A stretch of 64,000 nt of DNA from Lates calcarifer. Taxonomy: Eukaryota > Chordata > Actinopteri > Centropomidae. The translations under genes were made by a program, and so were the position numbers. The notes below the pieces were generated by a model. That model was not told the DNA's origin. It searched no databases and saw only the letters and a list, made by a program, of their open reading frames with translations. Shown here piece by piece: positions 24,776 to 37,340 of this stretch (position 1 is the first letter of the stretch; each line of letters starts with the position of its first letter). The stretch is from the NCBI RefSeq assembly GCF_001640805.2, contig NC_066854.1:13122776-13186775 (forward strand), written 5' to 3'.

Positions 24776-27700
24776 TAATGCTCAACTGGTTCTTAAGAAA
24801 GCTGGACATGAAGAAGTAATTTTGTATCTAATCTCACCTATGTTATCTATTTTCTGCGGAAAAGATTGCAAGCCATAAAGGGCGAGCAGTTGAGAGCTCT
24901 GGAATTGAAATCTATGCATATGCATATTGTTACTGATTTGGTGAAAGAAATATGCTGCTCTAGCAGTGCACAGAGCACATCTGTTCAGTACACAGTGGAA
25001 GCAGAAGATTTCCAGTTTCGATTTTTACCATTTCCACTCTGCTGCAGGTCTATTTAAGAGCACATGTCTGACTGTCTAGTTTTAGCAGAAATTGCTAACT
25101 AGACAGAGCTGCGTTCAGTTCCCTGGTACAATTCTCAACAGGGCCCACTGCTGCAGTGAAAGGAGCGAGGACCACCAGCAATCATTCACTTAGAGCAGCT
25201 AATGTTGACAGACCAGTGTGTCCAGTGGTAAATACATCAGCACCTATAACAAGATGACAGGCTAGTATTGTGTCAGATTTGATAGAAAGTGATTTGACAG
25301 CCAGGGAAACAGTCAGAGGGAGGGATTCTCTTTTATATCAAGTACCTGTATTACCAGTGGTGGGGATGATGAATTCTTTGTAACTCATATATTCAGGGAA
25401 CTTTTGAATAGTTGTGTGGCTTGTGGGGGTGGGGGCAGCATCATCCTGCATCATTGGTGCTTTCAGACATAGATTACAATGTTGCTAAAGCTGGTGGTTT
25501 CTCCATATGCGATGCCAGCACTTTACACTCACTGTCTACGCCAGAACTTCTGGCCCCATGTAGACAGTGCATCTTATTAACTGGGAACACCATTATGTTT
25601 CAAGTATATGCACAATAAATGTGCTTTTCTGGAGGAATTTTTTTTTCCTCCTGCCCAATCAATACACAGATATTCACCAGTGTCACATCAGCACAGTTAG
25701 AGAAAATCACACAAAGTGATTGGCAGAAGTAAACACTTAGAAGCTATTTGATAAACTGGTGATGGGGTTAATGGGACACTACACTGGTTAAACAACTAAC
25801 AGAGCCGGAGGCTCTGCTTTTTGATTTCAACATTTGAAAATATCTAAAAGCTGTTTTGTCACTGTTGACCCTTGTATATTCTAAATTTTGAAGTGCTCAG
25901 TTACCTGGAGTGGTGTAAACAGTGTGTGTTTACTGTCGGTCAGAGAAGGCATGACTCAGCGCACAATGCTCGTGACAAATTCACCAAACACTGAGGAAAG
26001 AGAAGATGGTGTGCGGATGTAGTGAGAGCTGTGTTTGCATCAGTGCTGCAGCATCACTTTAATTATGAATTACTGAAATGATGAATTACTCATATCTCCT
26101 GGTGCTTTGGAGCTAATGCATTGATTATAGGCCAGAGAGATGGAGGAGGAAACTGAGACAAGAGATGTCACATTAAAGGAACATTATAAAACTATTTAAC
26201 CTTAAACTAACAGCTACAAAATTATTTTGATTGCTTTCTGATTTGCAGTAGGGAGAACGGAGCCTCATTCCCACTCCGAACACCTGTTGATGTACTGTGT
26301 AAATTGGATCGAGTAGGTCTGATCTCCTGTTAGAAGTACGTAACACTTTACAGTACTACATCACACACCAGCAACTGTAGGTCTGCAAGCTAGCTATAAG
26401 AAGAAGTTAGCTCTGTATTCTCAAAGGCGAAAAGATTTAAGAGGACATTGATGCAAGATGCTAAGACGCTAAGGACTGAGCAAGAGGCCGGACAAAAGTC
26501 TCTGACTCTCAGTCTCTGTTTGACGTCCCTGTCAAAATTGTACATGTAAAAGTTAATTGCACTCTGAAACTGTAGGGGCACCCAGGCACAAAAATACTAG
26601 TCCTTGCATAACAGGGCTTTAATGCACACATTTATAGATCTAATGACTACTATCACTGTTACTACTGATGCTTTGCACCTCCATCCACTACAGTGCCCAT
26701 CAACACCAAACTCAAATCTAAGCTACTTTAGTCCTGTGTACTGTATTGATTGTCATTTATCCCTAAAAGAATGTAATACATAGTTAGAATTCATATATAA
26801 TATGCATGTATAGTATTGGGAAGCGTAGCTTGTTTGAGTGATTCTATGGGATGGGATGGTGCGAGGCTGCAGACGCACACACACTCATTCACTTCAGCTG
26901 TGAATCACTCAAACTACAATAGTCTACAATCAGTCCAAAGACTTGGGAGATTTCTCAACCCTTGTAACTTCAAGAGGCCATAGAGGGTGTAAACAGGAAG
27001 TAGTAGTGGTGTAAAGTAGGATTATAAAGTTTGGGATGTTCTCTGGTCTACATAGGGTTTATCTGAAGGTACTGCAGCTGCGTAAATAGATTTTTTTCTG
27101 TATTAACATTCAGTCAAATGACTACAGTACATGTAATGATAGTATTGTTAGCAGACAAACCAACCTGACTCTATAGCTTTACTCAGCTTATTAGCCTCTT
27201 TTTACTCAGTATTTTGGTTTTAGTCCCTCAAACTCTGCTTTCATCACCCTGGTTTACAGCAGCAGCTGTTTCAGAGCAAAAGCTGTAAAGAGCCACTGTC
27301 CTCTACCTGCTCAGCAGCAAACAGCAGACAGACACAGTTAGAAAGCAGCTGGTGAACATAGTGCCGCATTTAGCAGATAAACAGCAAGATGGTTTTCAGA
27401 GCTCATAGAGCCAAAAGGAATGTAAATATTGAACTTAACACAGTCAGGTCCATTTATAACCCACTGTGTTTTACAGCCATTAATGTATTCAGTAATCAAT
27501 CCCAAAGTTGGGGAGTATATTAAGATATTTTTAAGGTACAAATGAAGCACACCACAGCTACACATTAGTGGTAGTATCTAAATTTTAATGAATTAATTTA
27601 AATTTAAATCAAAAACTGGAGATTTCCTATTAATTAATCTAATCATTTAGCCCAAATCTGGATTAGATGCAGCAGTTTGTCCAGTCACTGACTTTGTAAG

Positions 27701-28580
27701 TAACCAAAATTTAAACAATGCAATGTTTCTTCAGGTTCGTCTGATGAAGAGTCTGTTCATAAAAGGTTTAGTTTTTGCTGTTTTACATTCCTGGACAATT
27801 TAAGGGATCTTCAAACGTCAATTAATCTTCACTTCTCAATTGATTTACATTTACACAATCTGTAATAAAATGTCTCATTATAATTACAGCTTGATCCTCA
27901 GGTCCTAAAACAAGTCAGTTTGTTGACTGTTTTTACATCATTTCACTTGCAACAATAAAAGACATGTTCTCCTCTTTTTATAATGACTTCTGTTATAAAA
28001 CATATTACTTATCATGACAGCCACAACTGACAAGCTTAAAATGTTGACAAAATATTCAGGTAAATGTTGATCTTTGTCTTAGGGATGGTTGTTGAATTAA
28101 AGCCACATTTATTAATTTCATTTAAACCTGGTTTAAAGCAGGGATGGCAGTAACAGAAACCAACCTAGGGCTGCTATTTTATAGAAGGATTTATTCTGAA
28201 TTTCCTGGCATACATGGTTAAATATAGTGGATTGGGGTAGTAGTGGAACGACAGCCAATTACAAATCCCCTGTGTGTGCCCTGAGGAGGTACAGTAAATC
28301 GTATCCTTAGAAAATGGAATTATTACAGGATAAAATTAAAGTCAAGTCCCCAACAGGCTGACATTTCCCTTGGTTTTTTGCTGTTTGGTGGCCCCTAAGG
28401 GGAATCTGCCATCCTCTCCCAGGACCCTCCTACCATATCAGATTCCAAATCCTCTGGGAGTTGAAGCAGAATGGAGCGTTTATGCCCACCCACTTCCCTT
28501 TTAAACCAAGCAGAGGCAGTTATAGGACAGGCCACTTCCAGACTGGCTTTTTATGAGACATCAGAAGAATTAGGGCTGGT
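24776..28580. other. Anonymous DNA
   Basis: No exon or classified repeat was recognised. An inverted repeat lies at 26832-26914. Segment 28380-28560 is less AT-rich and gives a short open frame without a known domain. Confidence 0.4.
26832..26914. repeat. 13-bp perfect inverted repeat with 57-nt spacer
   Basis: The left arm GTTTGAGTGATTC at 26832-26844 is the exact reverse complement of the right arm at 26902-26914. The spacer includes a GGGATGGGATGG run and ACACAC. It could be a very small MITE or chance. Confidence 0.6.
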
Positions 28581-28602
28581 AAAAAAAAAAAAAAAAAAAA
28601 AA
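28581..28602. repeat. Poly-A tract (22 bp)
   Basis: Uninterrupted A run; no retrotransposon sequence was recognised upstream. Confidence 0.9.
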
Positions 28603-29214
28603 TCCCTGTATTCCCTAATTTCCCCCTCATTAATTAGACAGGATCTGTGCTCATCAAAGGGATCCTGCACTGAAGCCTCTCGGTGGGGAAGTTGGCCAGA
28701 GAAGAGAGGAGCTGGTTCGAGCCTCTGGACATTATTGACCTATGAGTGAAATGGGTTGGCCCCAGTGCATATTCTGAAGCCAGAGAAATGGTGCAATCTG
28801 GTTTAATAAGACTAGAGAGAAAGAAATAATATTATAGATGTATCCAGCAGGATAACTATTTTATTGTTCACTCTTTTTTAGAAGGGTTTGTTCACCTTTT
28901 TAGTTTTGCATAGACACAGATTCCACTGATCAGTATTAAAGCTGCATGAATATATTATATTGAATATATTTTAAGTTTTCTGTGTGACAGTTGCTGTAAT
29001 TTGACTGATTACATATTTGTGTGGTGTTATAAATTAAATTGTTTGTGCATTTCTACCTCATCTTGGAGCACTGTCTTGGAAAGGGCATCAGTGTCAAAAT
29101 CTGTTTTAGTTGTCTGCCCCTTCACATTCTGCACTTTATTGTGTTTTAGATTTAATTTTAAATGGATAAAACAGCTCATTAACCTACACTGAACAACCCA
29201 TTTAACCCATGGTT
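28603..29214. other. Anonymous DNA
   Basis: No gene or classified repeat was recognised. Confidence 0.45.
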
Positions 29215-29477
29215 ATACATTTTTTCAAATATTTGAAAATGTATTAAAAATCCAAAACTGAAATCTCTCATTTACAGAAGTATTCAGCACTTTTGCTGTA
29301 GTACACTGGACTGTGATATGGTGAATCCTATTTACTTTAAATATCCTTGAGATGTATCTACGACTAGTGCTGGTACTAGGGTGTACCCCACCTATCGCCA
29401 GCCAAGAATGGGATAAACTGCCCAAATCCAGGTGTGCAAAAAATGAAGGGTTCTGAATACTTACAGAAGCCACTGTA
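29215..29477 (+). mobile_element. Non-autonomous Tc1-like element with nested repeat
   Basis: Contains 'tgaaatctctcatttacaga' then 'agtattcagcacttttgctg', 'gtgaatcctatttac' and 'atccttgagatgtatctac', the order found in a common teleost Tc1-like spacer. It ends 'tctgaatacttacagaagcc' and CACTGTA, the expected terminal repeat. The left terminal repeat is not recognisable. A foreign block at 29378-29420 interrupts it. Confidence 0.6.
29378..29420 (+). repeat. SINE 3' fragment nested in Tc1-like element
   Basis: The string 'agggtgtaccccacctatcg' with 'aagaatgggataaa' matches the 3' body of the tRNA-like fish repeat whose head is at 59614. It lies inside the Tc1-like copy, which implies later insertion or gene-conversion-like patching. 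Confidence 0.5.
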
Positions 29478-30514
29478 CTAATTTGGGAAATCTGGGGCCC
29501 ATGACTCATTTTTGCCTCAGGGCCTTGAAGTGGACTAATTTGACCCACTGGTGAGCTCTGATATCATGGACAACAGTCTTATTTCCACTCAGATTTTTGC
29601 AGCAAAAAAATACTATGTATTTGCTGAGGCAGCTGTTGTGATAATTGGCCTTTTAGAATCAGTTGGCCGTTCAGTGGAGAGATATTGATTTCATAATCAC
29701 TGCTGTACTTCTGTCTCTGACCTCTACTGTACATAAGGAAGGCCAAGTCGCTATGTTTCCAAGAGCATAATTAGAATGGATCTAATATCTTTTTTATATG
29801 CGCCCACAGCTCAACTGTAGCATGCAGTCCCCCCCCTCCAGCCAGACCTTTATTTACCCGAGTAGGCCTGCTGCATTTTGATAACAGCCTCTGTCTGGAA
29901 GAGTTAATGTAATGCCTACCCAAGGACAGGGGTTTCAATTAAGGAGCAGGACAAATTCGAATGGGATGAATTCAAGCAAAATGCAGCAGCACCTCATCCC
30001 GAACATGAGAAGAATATAGACTCCTCCACACTTCTGAAGCCTCGTGCTTATTTCTGCTTCACTGATTAGCTGTGTACACATCCACATTCGGAGCATCATC
30101 CCCATGCAAAGCATTCGTCCTCTTTTAGCTTGATGGACTGTCAGTGCGTACAGACTGCCGCTCATTTGTGCACATTACCCACTTATTCTTTCTGTGAGAG
30201 CTTCAAAGTATTGCTGAATGCAGAAAAGTCCACACAGCCAAACAAACTTGTGATGCATCTGTAGCAGTTAGCTCTTTCATTTTTTAAAGAAGTTGAACTT
30301 TGGGCTGGCAGAGAGAGGGGGCTTGTGTTGCTCCTGACGGATGATGCCAGGCTTTACTCATGAATTCTAAATCACCTCCAGCTAATTAATGTGCAAAGGC
30401 CACGCTACAGTCAGATATTCTATGTAAGAGCCATGGACCATTTCAGAGAGCAGACGACTGAAAGTAGCGACTGCACAACAAGAAATGTGGAGTTATAAAA
30501 TCTCTGACCAGGAG
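29478..30514. other. Anonymous DNA
   Basis: No gene recognised. The 29740-30180 and 30340-30420 parts have mixed, non-repetitive sequence with homeodomain-type ATTA/TAAT cores and could be conserved non-coding DNA. Confidence 0.35.
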
Positions 30515-30974
30515 CCCTCCTCTCCTTCTTTCCTTTCTTCTCCTTATGTCTTCTTATCCTCTTCTCACATCATTATCATCATCATCCCACCTAACTTCCT
30601 TTTTTCTCATCTAATGCCTTTCCCTGTCTCCTCCTCCTTGCTTCTCAATCTTCTTTTCCTCCCCTTTATTCTCTCTTGTTCCTTTCCTCACTCCTCCCCT
30701 CTTTCCTTCTCCTCCTTACCTCTGAGCCCTCCCCTCTGTACTCTTTATTTCCTTTCTTTTCTCCTCTTCTTCTCTCTTAACACCTTATCTTCTCATCTTT
30801 TTTCATCTCATACCATCATACCATCACCATCTTCGTCCCCTCCTCTTTTTTGTTCCCTCCTCCCCTAATTTTTCTGTTTTATCTGACTATTAGAGCTACC
30901 CTTGTCTTCTGTTTTCTTCTTTTCACTTCACTTCTCTTTTTTCCTCTTATTAGCTTCTTAACCCCCCCCCCCCC
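30515..30974. repeat. Polypyrimidine (CT-rich) tract ending in poly-C
   Basis: About 460 bp of strongly T/C-biased plus strand (TCCTCTTC-type runs) ends in a 13-bp C run at 30962-30974. The 127-residue open frame at 30485-30868 (Ser/Leu/Pro/Phe-rich) is a by-product of this composition. Such tracts can adopt triplex (H-DNA) structure. Confidence 0.85.
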
Positions 30975-33126
30975 AAATACAAAACAGTTGTAAGAGACTG
31001 ACTTGGTTTCTTACATGCTTACAATGTAAACATCTTTATGTTTATGTTAGCATGCTGCCATGTGTGGGCGAGTGGAGTAAAATGTTGAGTTTAAAATTAA
31101 TATTAAAAAAGGAAAAATGGACACAAGAAACTAACTAAATAACCAACAAACTCCACAACCCAATTTATGTACAAATGAAACAAAACCAAAGGTAACAACA
31201 CAGCAAACAGAACAAAACAAAGCAAGACAGCAGAGCAACAGCAGGTGAGCCACCTCACCTGGTGCGATCACCATCAAGGACCAGCAAGAGGCTAACTGAG
31301 GCCAGGTGAGGGCCTTTTATACCCCACCTGCTAAGGAGAGGGACTAAGGGAGGAGTGGTTTTCTCTGGGGTGTATTCAAGAAATGCACTTCACTACACAT
31401 GAAAAATAACCAACACAAAGTGCAGCCTACTGAGAGGAATGTTGTTAGTTTTGGAAGGTATTCAGTCATAAACCACAGTACTAAACCAGTGAAAATTTGA
31501 TCTGATGATGATGCTAGATGAAGGCTCACAGGCTCACCAAAAATATGACACTTCATCCTGAGGACGACTTAAATGTCGACATCAAATTTCATGGCTGCCC
31601 AGTATCACCATCACTACAGCCCCTCTGCTAGTGTGGCTAATGTTGTGTTGGTACAAAACCTTCTGAATTTCTTTGACTCTCCAGTTATATGTAAGCTTTG
31701 TTTTGATTTTAGTTCCCGTTTCTTTTCTGATTTTGTGTTTCTGGCTGACCTACTCTCAGATTTGACAAAAGCCCAATCAGGATAACCATGTGTTTAGTGC
31801 TTGATTGTTGTGTTTCTTTTCCCTGTGATTTTTGTGGATTACCCTTAATTTGTTTTCAATTTACTTGAAATTAACATAAAGCTGGAACATTGCATCAAAA
31901 CACAAAGCTGCTCCTGTGGATCCACTCATTTGGGGCATTTTTTTTTTTTATTATTATCTGCAACTCCATGAAAAATGGACAACCCTGAAATGGGCTGCTT
32001 GTAAAGAATCAGATGTTCCTGTCATCTTTGTGTTGTGCATGCTCATTTAGTTTGAGCTCCACCATATTGTACTGTACTTGTAACTTGGCTGGCTTAGCCT
32101 ACATACTAGCAACCTTATAAATAAACATTGCATTATATAATGGAGTAGTGGGCTATTCTTGACCATCATCTTTGTGAGAAAGTAGATACAGGGATGAGAG
32201 AATGCTGCTTTAAATCTACAGTCAAAAATTAAATTTTAATGCACATCATCAAACAAACATGATTCATATAAATCTTTACCCCAGAAATCATCGCATTTGG
32301 CCCTCTATGGTCAGACTTTCCATTCATACTGAATTCTCCTTGCTGCTGCTGCTTATATTTAATTGAAAGGTAGATTAAAGTTTAAAATCTACATTTGGTA
32401 CATTGTTGCACTGGCTTTTTTCTTTCTCAGAGAGACTTGCCAGACAGTTTAAAGTTGGCAGAGCAGAGCGTGCAGACCCCGAGAGGGCACGGGTTGAATC
32501 TGTGGCTTTGACTGGAGATCCACTAAATGCTGTCAGAAAGCTACACTGTAACACCAACAGTGCTCACACAAAGTGCCTCTTGAGTCCCTTATACATCTTT
32601 TGGATATTCCAGCCTTTTAAATCGCCATGTGTTCTGATCAGGAAGTTTTGCTCCTCTGCGGAAAGTCCTGCTATGATTTTGCTGATTTTGCTGGAGCAGT
32701 GTATATCACTACCAAGAATACTGGCTGAGGATTTGTCAGTTTATACAGAGTTGTAAGTGCATGTGATAGATGCTGATGTACGTAACTTTTCAGCTGTAAG
32801 CAGGATAACTATTTTTAGGTGACCCCTAACTATAAAGTCTCAAGTTGGAACCCTGACCAGACACTCTAAGAAGGCCAGGTGCTCTGAGCTGATCCCAGAG
32901 AGTGGTGGGTCTATGGGGTGGCTGCTCCATCACTTATTCAGGCTGAGCCTGACCAGAAGCCTGGCCACCAGATGCTCACTGGCAAGCTCCTATCCCAGGT
33001 CCAGGAGGGAGCGCTGGTTTTCCTATCCCTGGTGTGGTAGCACAGCCTTGAATCTGACATTTGCAAAAAAATGTGATTGGTGGGGATTTTTCCATTGTGG
33101 TTGTGGCCTCACTTAACTTGTATGAT
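30975..33126. other. Anonymous DNA with repeat-like parts
   Basis: The 31120-31345 part (A-rich, then 'caggtgagggccttttatac') resembles an unclassified fish repeat. An exon-like segment near 32431-32550 follows a good acceptor-like tract but encodes nothing recognised. The 32820-33115 part resembles a degraded dispersed repeat. Confidence 0.35.
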
Positions 33127-33305
33127 CGCCAGTCCATCATACGGCCAACATATACAGAGAAATAACCATTCACACTCACATTCACACCTATGGGCAATTC
33201 AGAGTCACCAATTAACATAACCTGCATGTCTTTGGGCACAGTGAGAACACTGAACCCTCTTGCTATGAGGCAACAGTGCTAACCACTGCACCACCGTGCC
33301 ACCAG
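33127..33305 (-). mobile_element. tRNA-derived SINE-like element, minus strand
   Basis: Read on the minus strand it starts CTGGTGGCACGGTGGTGCAG and continues TGGTTAGCACTGTTGCC and 'agcaagagggttc', then 'tgaatgtgagtgtgaatggt' and 'ttggccgtatgatggactgg'. TGGTGCAGTGG fits a Pol III A box (TRGYNNARNNG); the B box is degenerate. It is related to 59614-59774. Confidence 0.75.
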
Positions 33306-33864
33306 ACATATTTCCTTTGAAACATAACAGTAAGCCTGTTGAAAAGCAAACTGCTTACCAGTGGAGTTCAGACAACTCTAGAATAAGCGTGGTACTGCAT
33401 GAGTGGACTTAGGATGTGCCATGCCTATCTTTAATCGTGTGTCTATACCACTTGTTGTCCATACGTACTACACATAAGATCAGCAGAAGGAACCAAATTA
33501 AATGTGATTGTTTTCCTGCCATATCAAACATACCTTGTGCAGCTACATGGTGCTCTTCCTATCATTCAGCCAGGAACAGATTTAACTTTATTACTCCGAA
33601 ATGGGACCGACACAGAACAAGTTAGCGGCCATACTGTAACATGTTATAAAGTCAGTATGGTATGTGACTGTAGTTTACAGTCAGCAAATACTGCAATGAA
33701 CTGAAAACTAATAACTTTCCTCATTAAGCATCTGTCCACAAAAATTATAGAAAAAAGGAATTAAAAGAGAAGCAGAAATCTAACATATTTAGTCAAGATT
33801 TTCTTCACAGTTTCAAGTCTCCTCCTGTTCAGTCCCAGGTCTTATTTCTTCTCAGATTTCATGA

Positions 33865-34090
33865 AGCAGGGTCTAATTGCTCCAATTAAACAGATCACCA
33901 TGCAATGCCATTTAAGATAATTCTTCAATTATTTATGAAGGCTCTTTCTGCCAAATGTGACGGAGCCATTAGGAGGTTCCTTTTACTGCATCAATTAACC
34001 CTACATGGTTTCAGCATTAGCTTTCTGAGACTCACACTTGTCATAAAACATAGAAACCTGCAGCTGATTGCTTCAGTGAGCAAATGAAGA
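33865..34090. promoter_or_regulatory. Candidate conserved non-coding segment (homeodomain-core rich)
   Basis: Contains several ATTA/TAAT and TTATGA-type cores close together (for example 'gctccaattaaacagatcac', 'caattatttatgaaggctc' and 'gcatcaattaaccct'). It has no low-complexity runs and no open-frame evidence. This is the texture of vertebrate developmental enhancers, but only cross-species alignment could establish it. Confidence 0.22.
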
Positions 34091-35559
34091 AATTAAGGCT
34101 TTTTTGTGCCACAGATCTCACACAGTTTTTGCTGCAGGACGACTTTGCTGCTCAGCCCCCAGCTCTCTTTAAGGAATCCAGAAAGAGCACACTGTTCTTC
34201 ATGCAAACCCCCTGAAGAACAGAGGTTCACATTAATGAAATACCAAGTTGGTACAGTAGAAACTATAAAATATGCATGTGGTGCCAAAGAAACACTGCAC
34301 TGAGCTGACTGTGTCAGTGAGGAAATCGGAGCAATTCTCTGCAATAATCATTAAACATAACACAACGTAATATTCTGACATTCCTTTCTGCTTTGGAGGG
34401 AAGTAATTGGCACCCTGCTGGGGCGCTGACTGTGACACAGAGTACATTCTGCATGAAAAGATGCGCCAGAGTTGAAGAAATGCCAGATACTGGGTTAAAG
34501 AGTGGATCTGAATGCTTCAAGTCTTGTTTTGGGTAAAGAGGTGATCATTTGGGCCATTTACTATTAATTAAAAGTAACTCAAATTATCAAGAGCAGATTG
34601 CTGAATGAGCTTTTTATACATGGACCCATACAGTTAATGGACCGCTGAGCCAGAATCCTGTTTGAGGACACTGTAGATAAATATCTGTTCAAAAACAAAG
34701 AAACCATAATCAATATAATCTAGAGGATCTGAGGGAGATTTGCTGTGTAGAACTAGGGGCCTTTTGAGGATCTTTGCCCAGGGCCTCTGAGTAGCTGGTT
34801 ACTCAAAAGTACAAGCTACAAGCACAAATTAACAAAAGATGACACAGAAACAAATAATATGAAGAATAAAATGGAAATGCCCTCTGATCTACTGAGTCTG
34901 ATCTAAGGAGTTTAGGCCAAGTCAGTTGTATTTGTATAACACATCAGCATAAAAAAAATTTGATCAAGTCATACCAAGTTACTAAATCATGTGGAAACAC
35001 ACACACACATCCACAAATAATGTACATGCTTTTACGTGTGTGCTGAATCAGTGTCTTCCAGCTCTCTTTCACATTCAAGAACACAGGCACGCTCCTGACT
35101 CTGTTTAATGACTGTGATCATTTGTATCTCCTCCACACGTTGTTTATCGCCTGTCACAGCGATGCCACTCTTAACCTCACAGAACGTCACAGCATGGCCT
35201 CAGCCCATCCATAATAAAGAGGATAAAGTTGTCTGCCATTGCAGGTAAAAAATGAGCTGCTCTGCTGGTGTGTATACTGGAGATAGTGTTCCAGTAAGTG
35301 CTTAACCAGAATGGAGTGGTTCTGTATGAAGTGGGATTGAATTAGACAGGCTTCGCTGTGGAGAGAACTGAATTTCAAGAGGCTTTACACATGTAGAACA
35401 ATGCTGCAATAACCTCAAATGGAGCAAAGGGTTGAAAACATATTCAGATGAGGAGAATCTAGGCTATACCTAATGAATCATAATTAAAAAGTATCTCAGT
35501 CGAGTACTACTGTAATTGGATAGCACATGTGAAGGTGCAGAGTACAGCTCCAAGGCTGT

Positions 35560-36130
35560 CTTCCAAGCTCAACTAGCCGCTGGCTTTTGTGTAAATCGCC
35601 GGGCTGAAAGGATTGTACCACAGCTGGCAGAGCATGGAGTGCTGGCCAAATGAATTTACTCTGACAATGCAGACAGGCATGAGATCAATAGTAATTAGAT
35701 TCCTAATGTGTTTCAGTTGGTTTACATGGCCCAAGTTTGGTTGTAAACTTCCCAAGGTGGAAGTGCCCAGTGGAGAGGAGATGTTAAAGGTTAAAGCTCA
35801 TTTTGTCTATGAACCTGTAACACATCCAGCACTGCAAGTAAGGACAGAAACATTGTGGTTCAGTGCATTTGATGAAGTCATGACATGTCTATCAGCATCT
35901 GTTCAAAGGCAGCGGCAGCTTAAGTCAGAGCTATGTTTGTCTTCATTTCCATTTCACATTGCCCCCTGGAATTGTTTTGACTCATCATCTCATTTGCTTT
36001 TATTCATTTTCATTACAGCCATGAGCTAATGGAAGATTTGCAAATGTGCCGTGACACGCCACACGTGATTACCGCTCCGCTAAGAGTTGCTTGACAAGTG
36101 CGCCGGCCCCTCGCCTCCACATGCCGTGCA
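35560..36130. promoter_or_regulatory. Candidate conserved non-coding segment
   Basis: A mixed-composition stretch lacking repeats, with an E-box-like CACGTG at 36062-36067 and TAAT cores. The open frame of 138 codons across 35613-36029 has no recognisable domain or exon edges, so coding is not favoured. Confidence 0.2.
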
Positions 36131-37340
36131 CCAGATAAGTGAAATGAGAGCTGTCACTAAAAGGCATACAGATTTAACTAGTTCCAGGTACAATCCTCTT
36201 CTCACTAACATTGGCTCACAACAAAAACAGTAGCACTTATAACAGAAAAATGATTCACATGAAAACCGACCATGACAGCTCTTGAAGTGAGTATATCTTC
36301 ACTCTGCCAATGATATTGTTTCTGAGTTTTGAAAATCATACGTATGCAGGATATATTTATATTTCCATGTCCTCATGTTGCAGGTATACACATTTTCTGG
36401 ATAGTTCTATTCAGTTTGTTTTTAAAGAACTGAATAATTTACCTCATGTTCACATACAGTAGTTGGTATAAGGGACCCACTTCTAACAATGAAATTTTGG
36501 ACTAAAACCAATTTCACCTGAATCACAGTGATCAGAGGATTTGCTTACTGAGCTTTTGTGCTCAGCTTTGATGAACTTTTACTTCAAACTTTGGCCATAG
36601 AGAACTGGAGAATCCAAAATTGTGGAGACATTCCTATAAGCTGTGTCGGCCCATCCACTTTTGCATAACCCAGGGCTTGATTCTGAATGGAACCTTAAGG
36701 CTAATCATGATCATAAATCCCATTTTACAAACCTCAAGCTTAAACATAAAACTACCAGATACAGATGTCGATTGACAGGTGTCTTTTCCCCACTCACCGG
36801 GGGCTGAGAAGCTCAGTATGCTTCAGTAAAGTGGTTGTCAGATTGTTTAACAGAGTTCTCCACTGGCCTAAAGCGTTGAGGCCTTAGACCCGACCCAAAT
36901 GAACCCATCTGCACTGTCAAATTTGAGAGCCAAACCCAAACTGAAATTATATTTTATCTTTCTTTCATTCTGTACTGACTGGTAGCTCACCAAGCACCAG
37001 GCTCACACATTACCTGGCAACACACTCTTTCCTTCTTTCAGTTAGGTACTGTTTGCAGTGTCTTGCGCAAAGCCTGACACACGTAGTAAAACCCAAACCT
37101 GAGGCTGTAAGCAACAAATGGTCCAACCTGACCTGAAACCTGGTACTTGGGGTATGTTGGGTTCAGGTATCATAACTCTACACTCTGCACAAATAGGGCA
37201 GTTTTTATCTATATTTCTATATCTCTTTGTCCAATCATATGGCTTCCCTGTTGCTCAGGGGCAAATATGTACTAGTCCACAACCTGGGAACCACTGCTTT
37301 AAAGTATGTTAAGCATTGTGCATGCATTATAACATTACTA

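Larger units (their letters stand above)
33306..37338. other. Anonymous DNA with candidate conserved segments
   Basis: No exon recognised. A fragment of the common dispersed repeat may lie near 34920-34960. Segments 33865-34090 and 35560-36130 look non-repetitive and regulatory-like. The 36850-36960 and 37240-37310 parts resemble weak, unclassified repeats. Confidence 0.35.

Noticed and set aside
30485..30868. Ser/Leu/Pro-rich open frame of 127 codons
   Set aside because: Explained entirely by the polypyrimidine composition of the tract.
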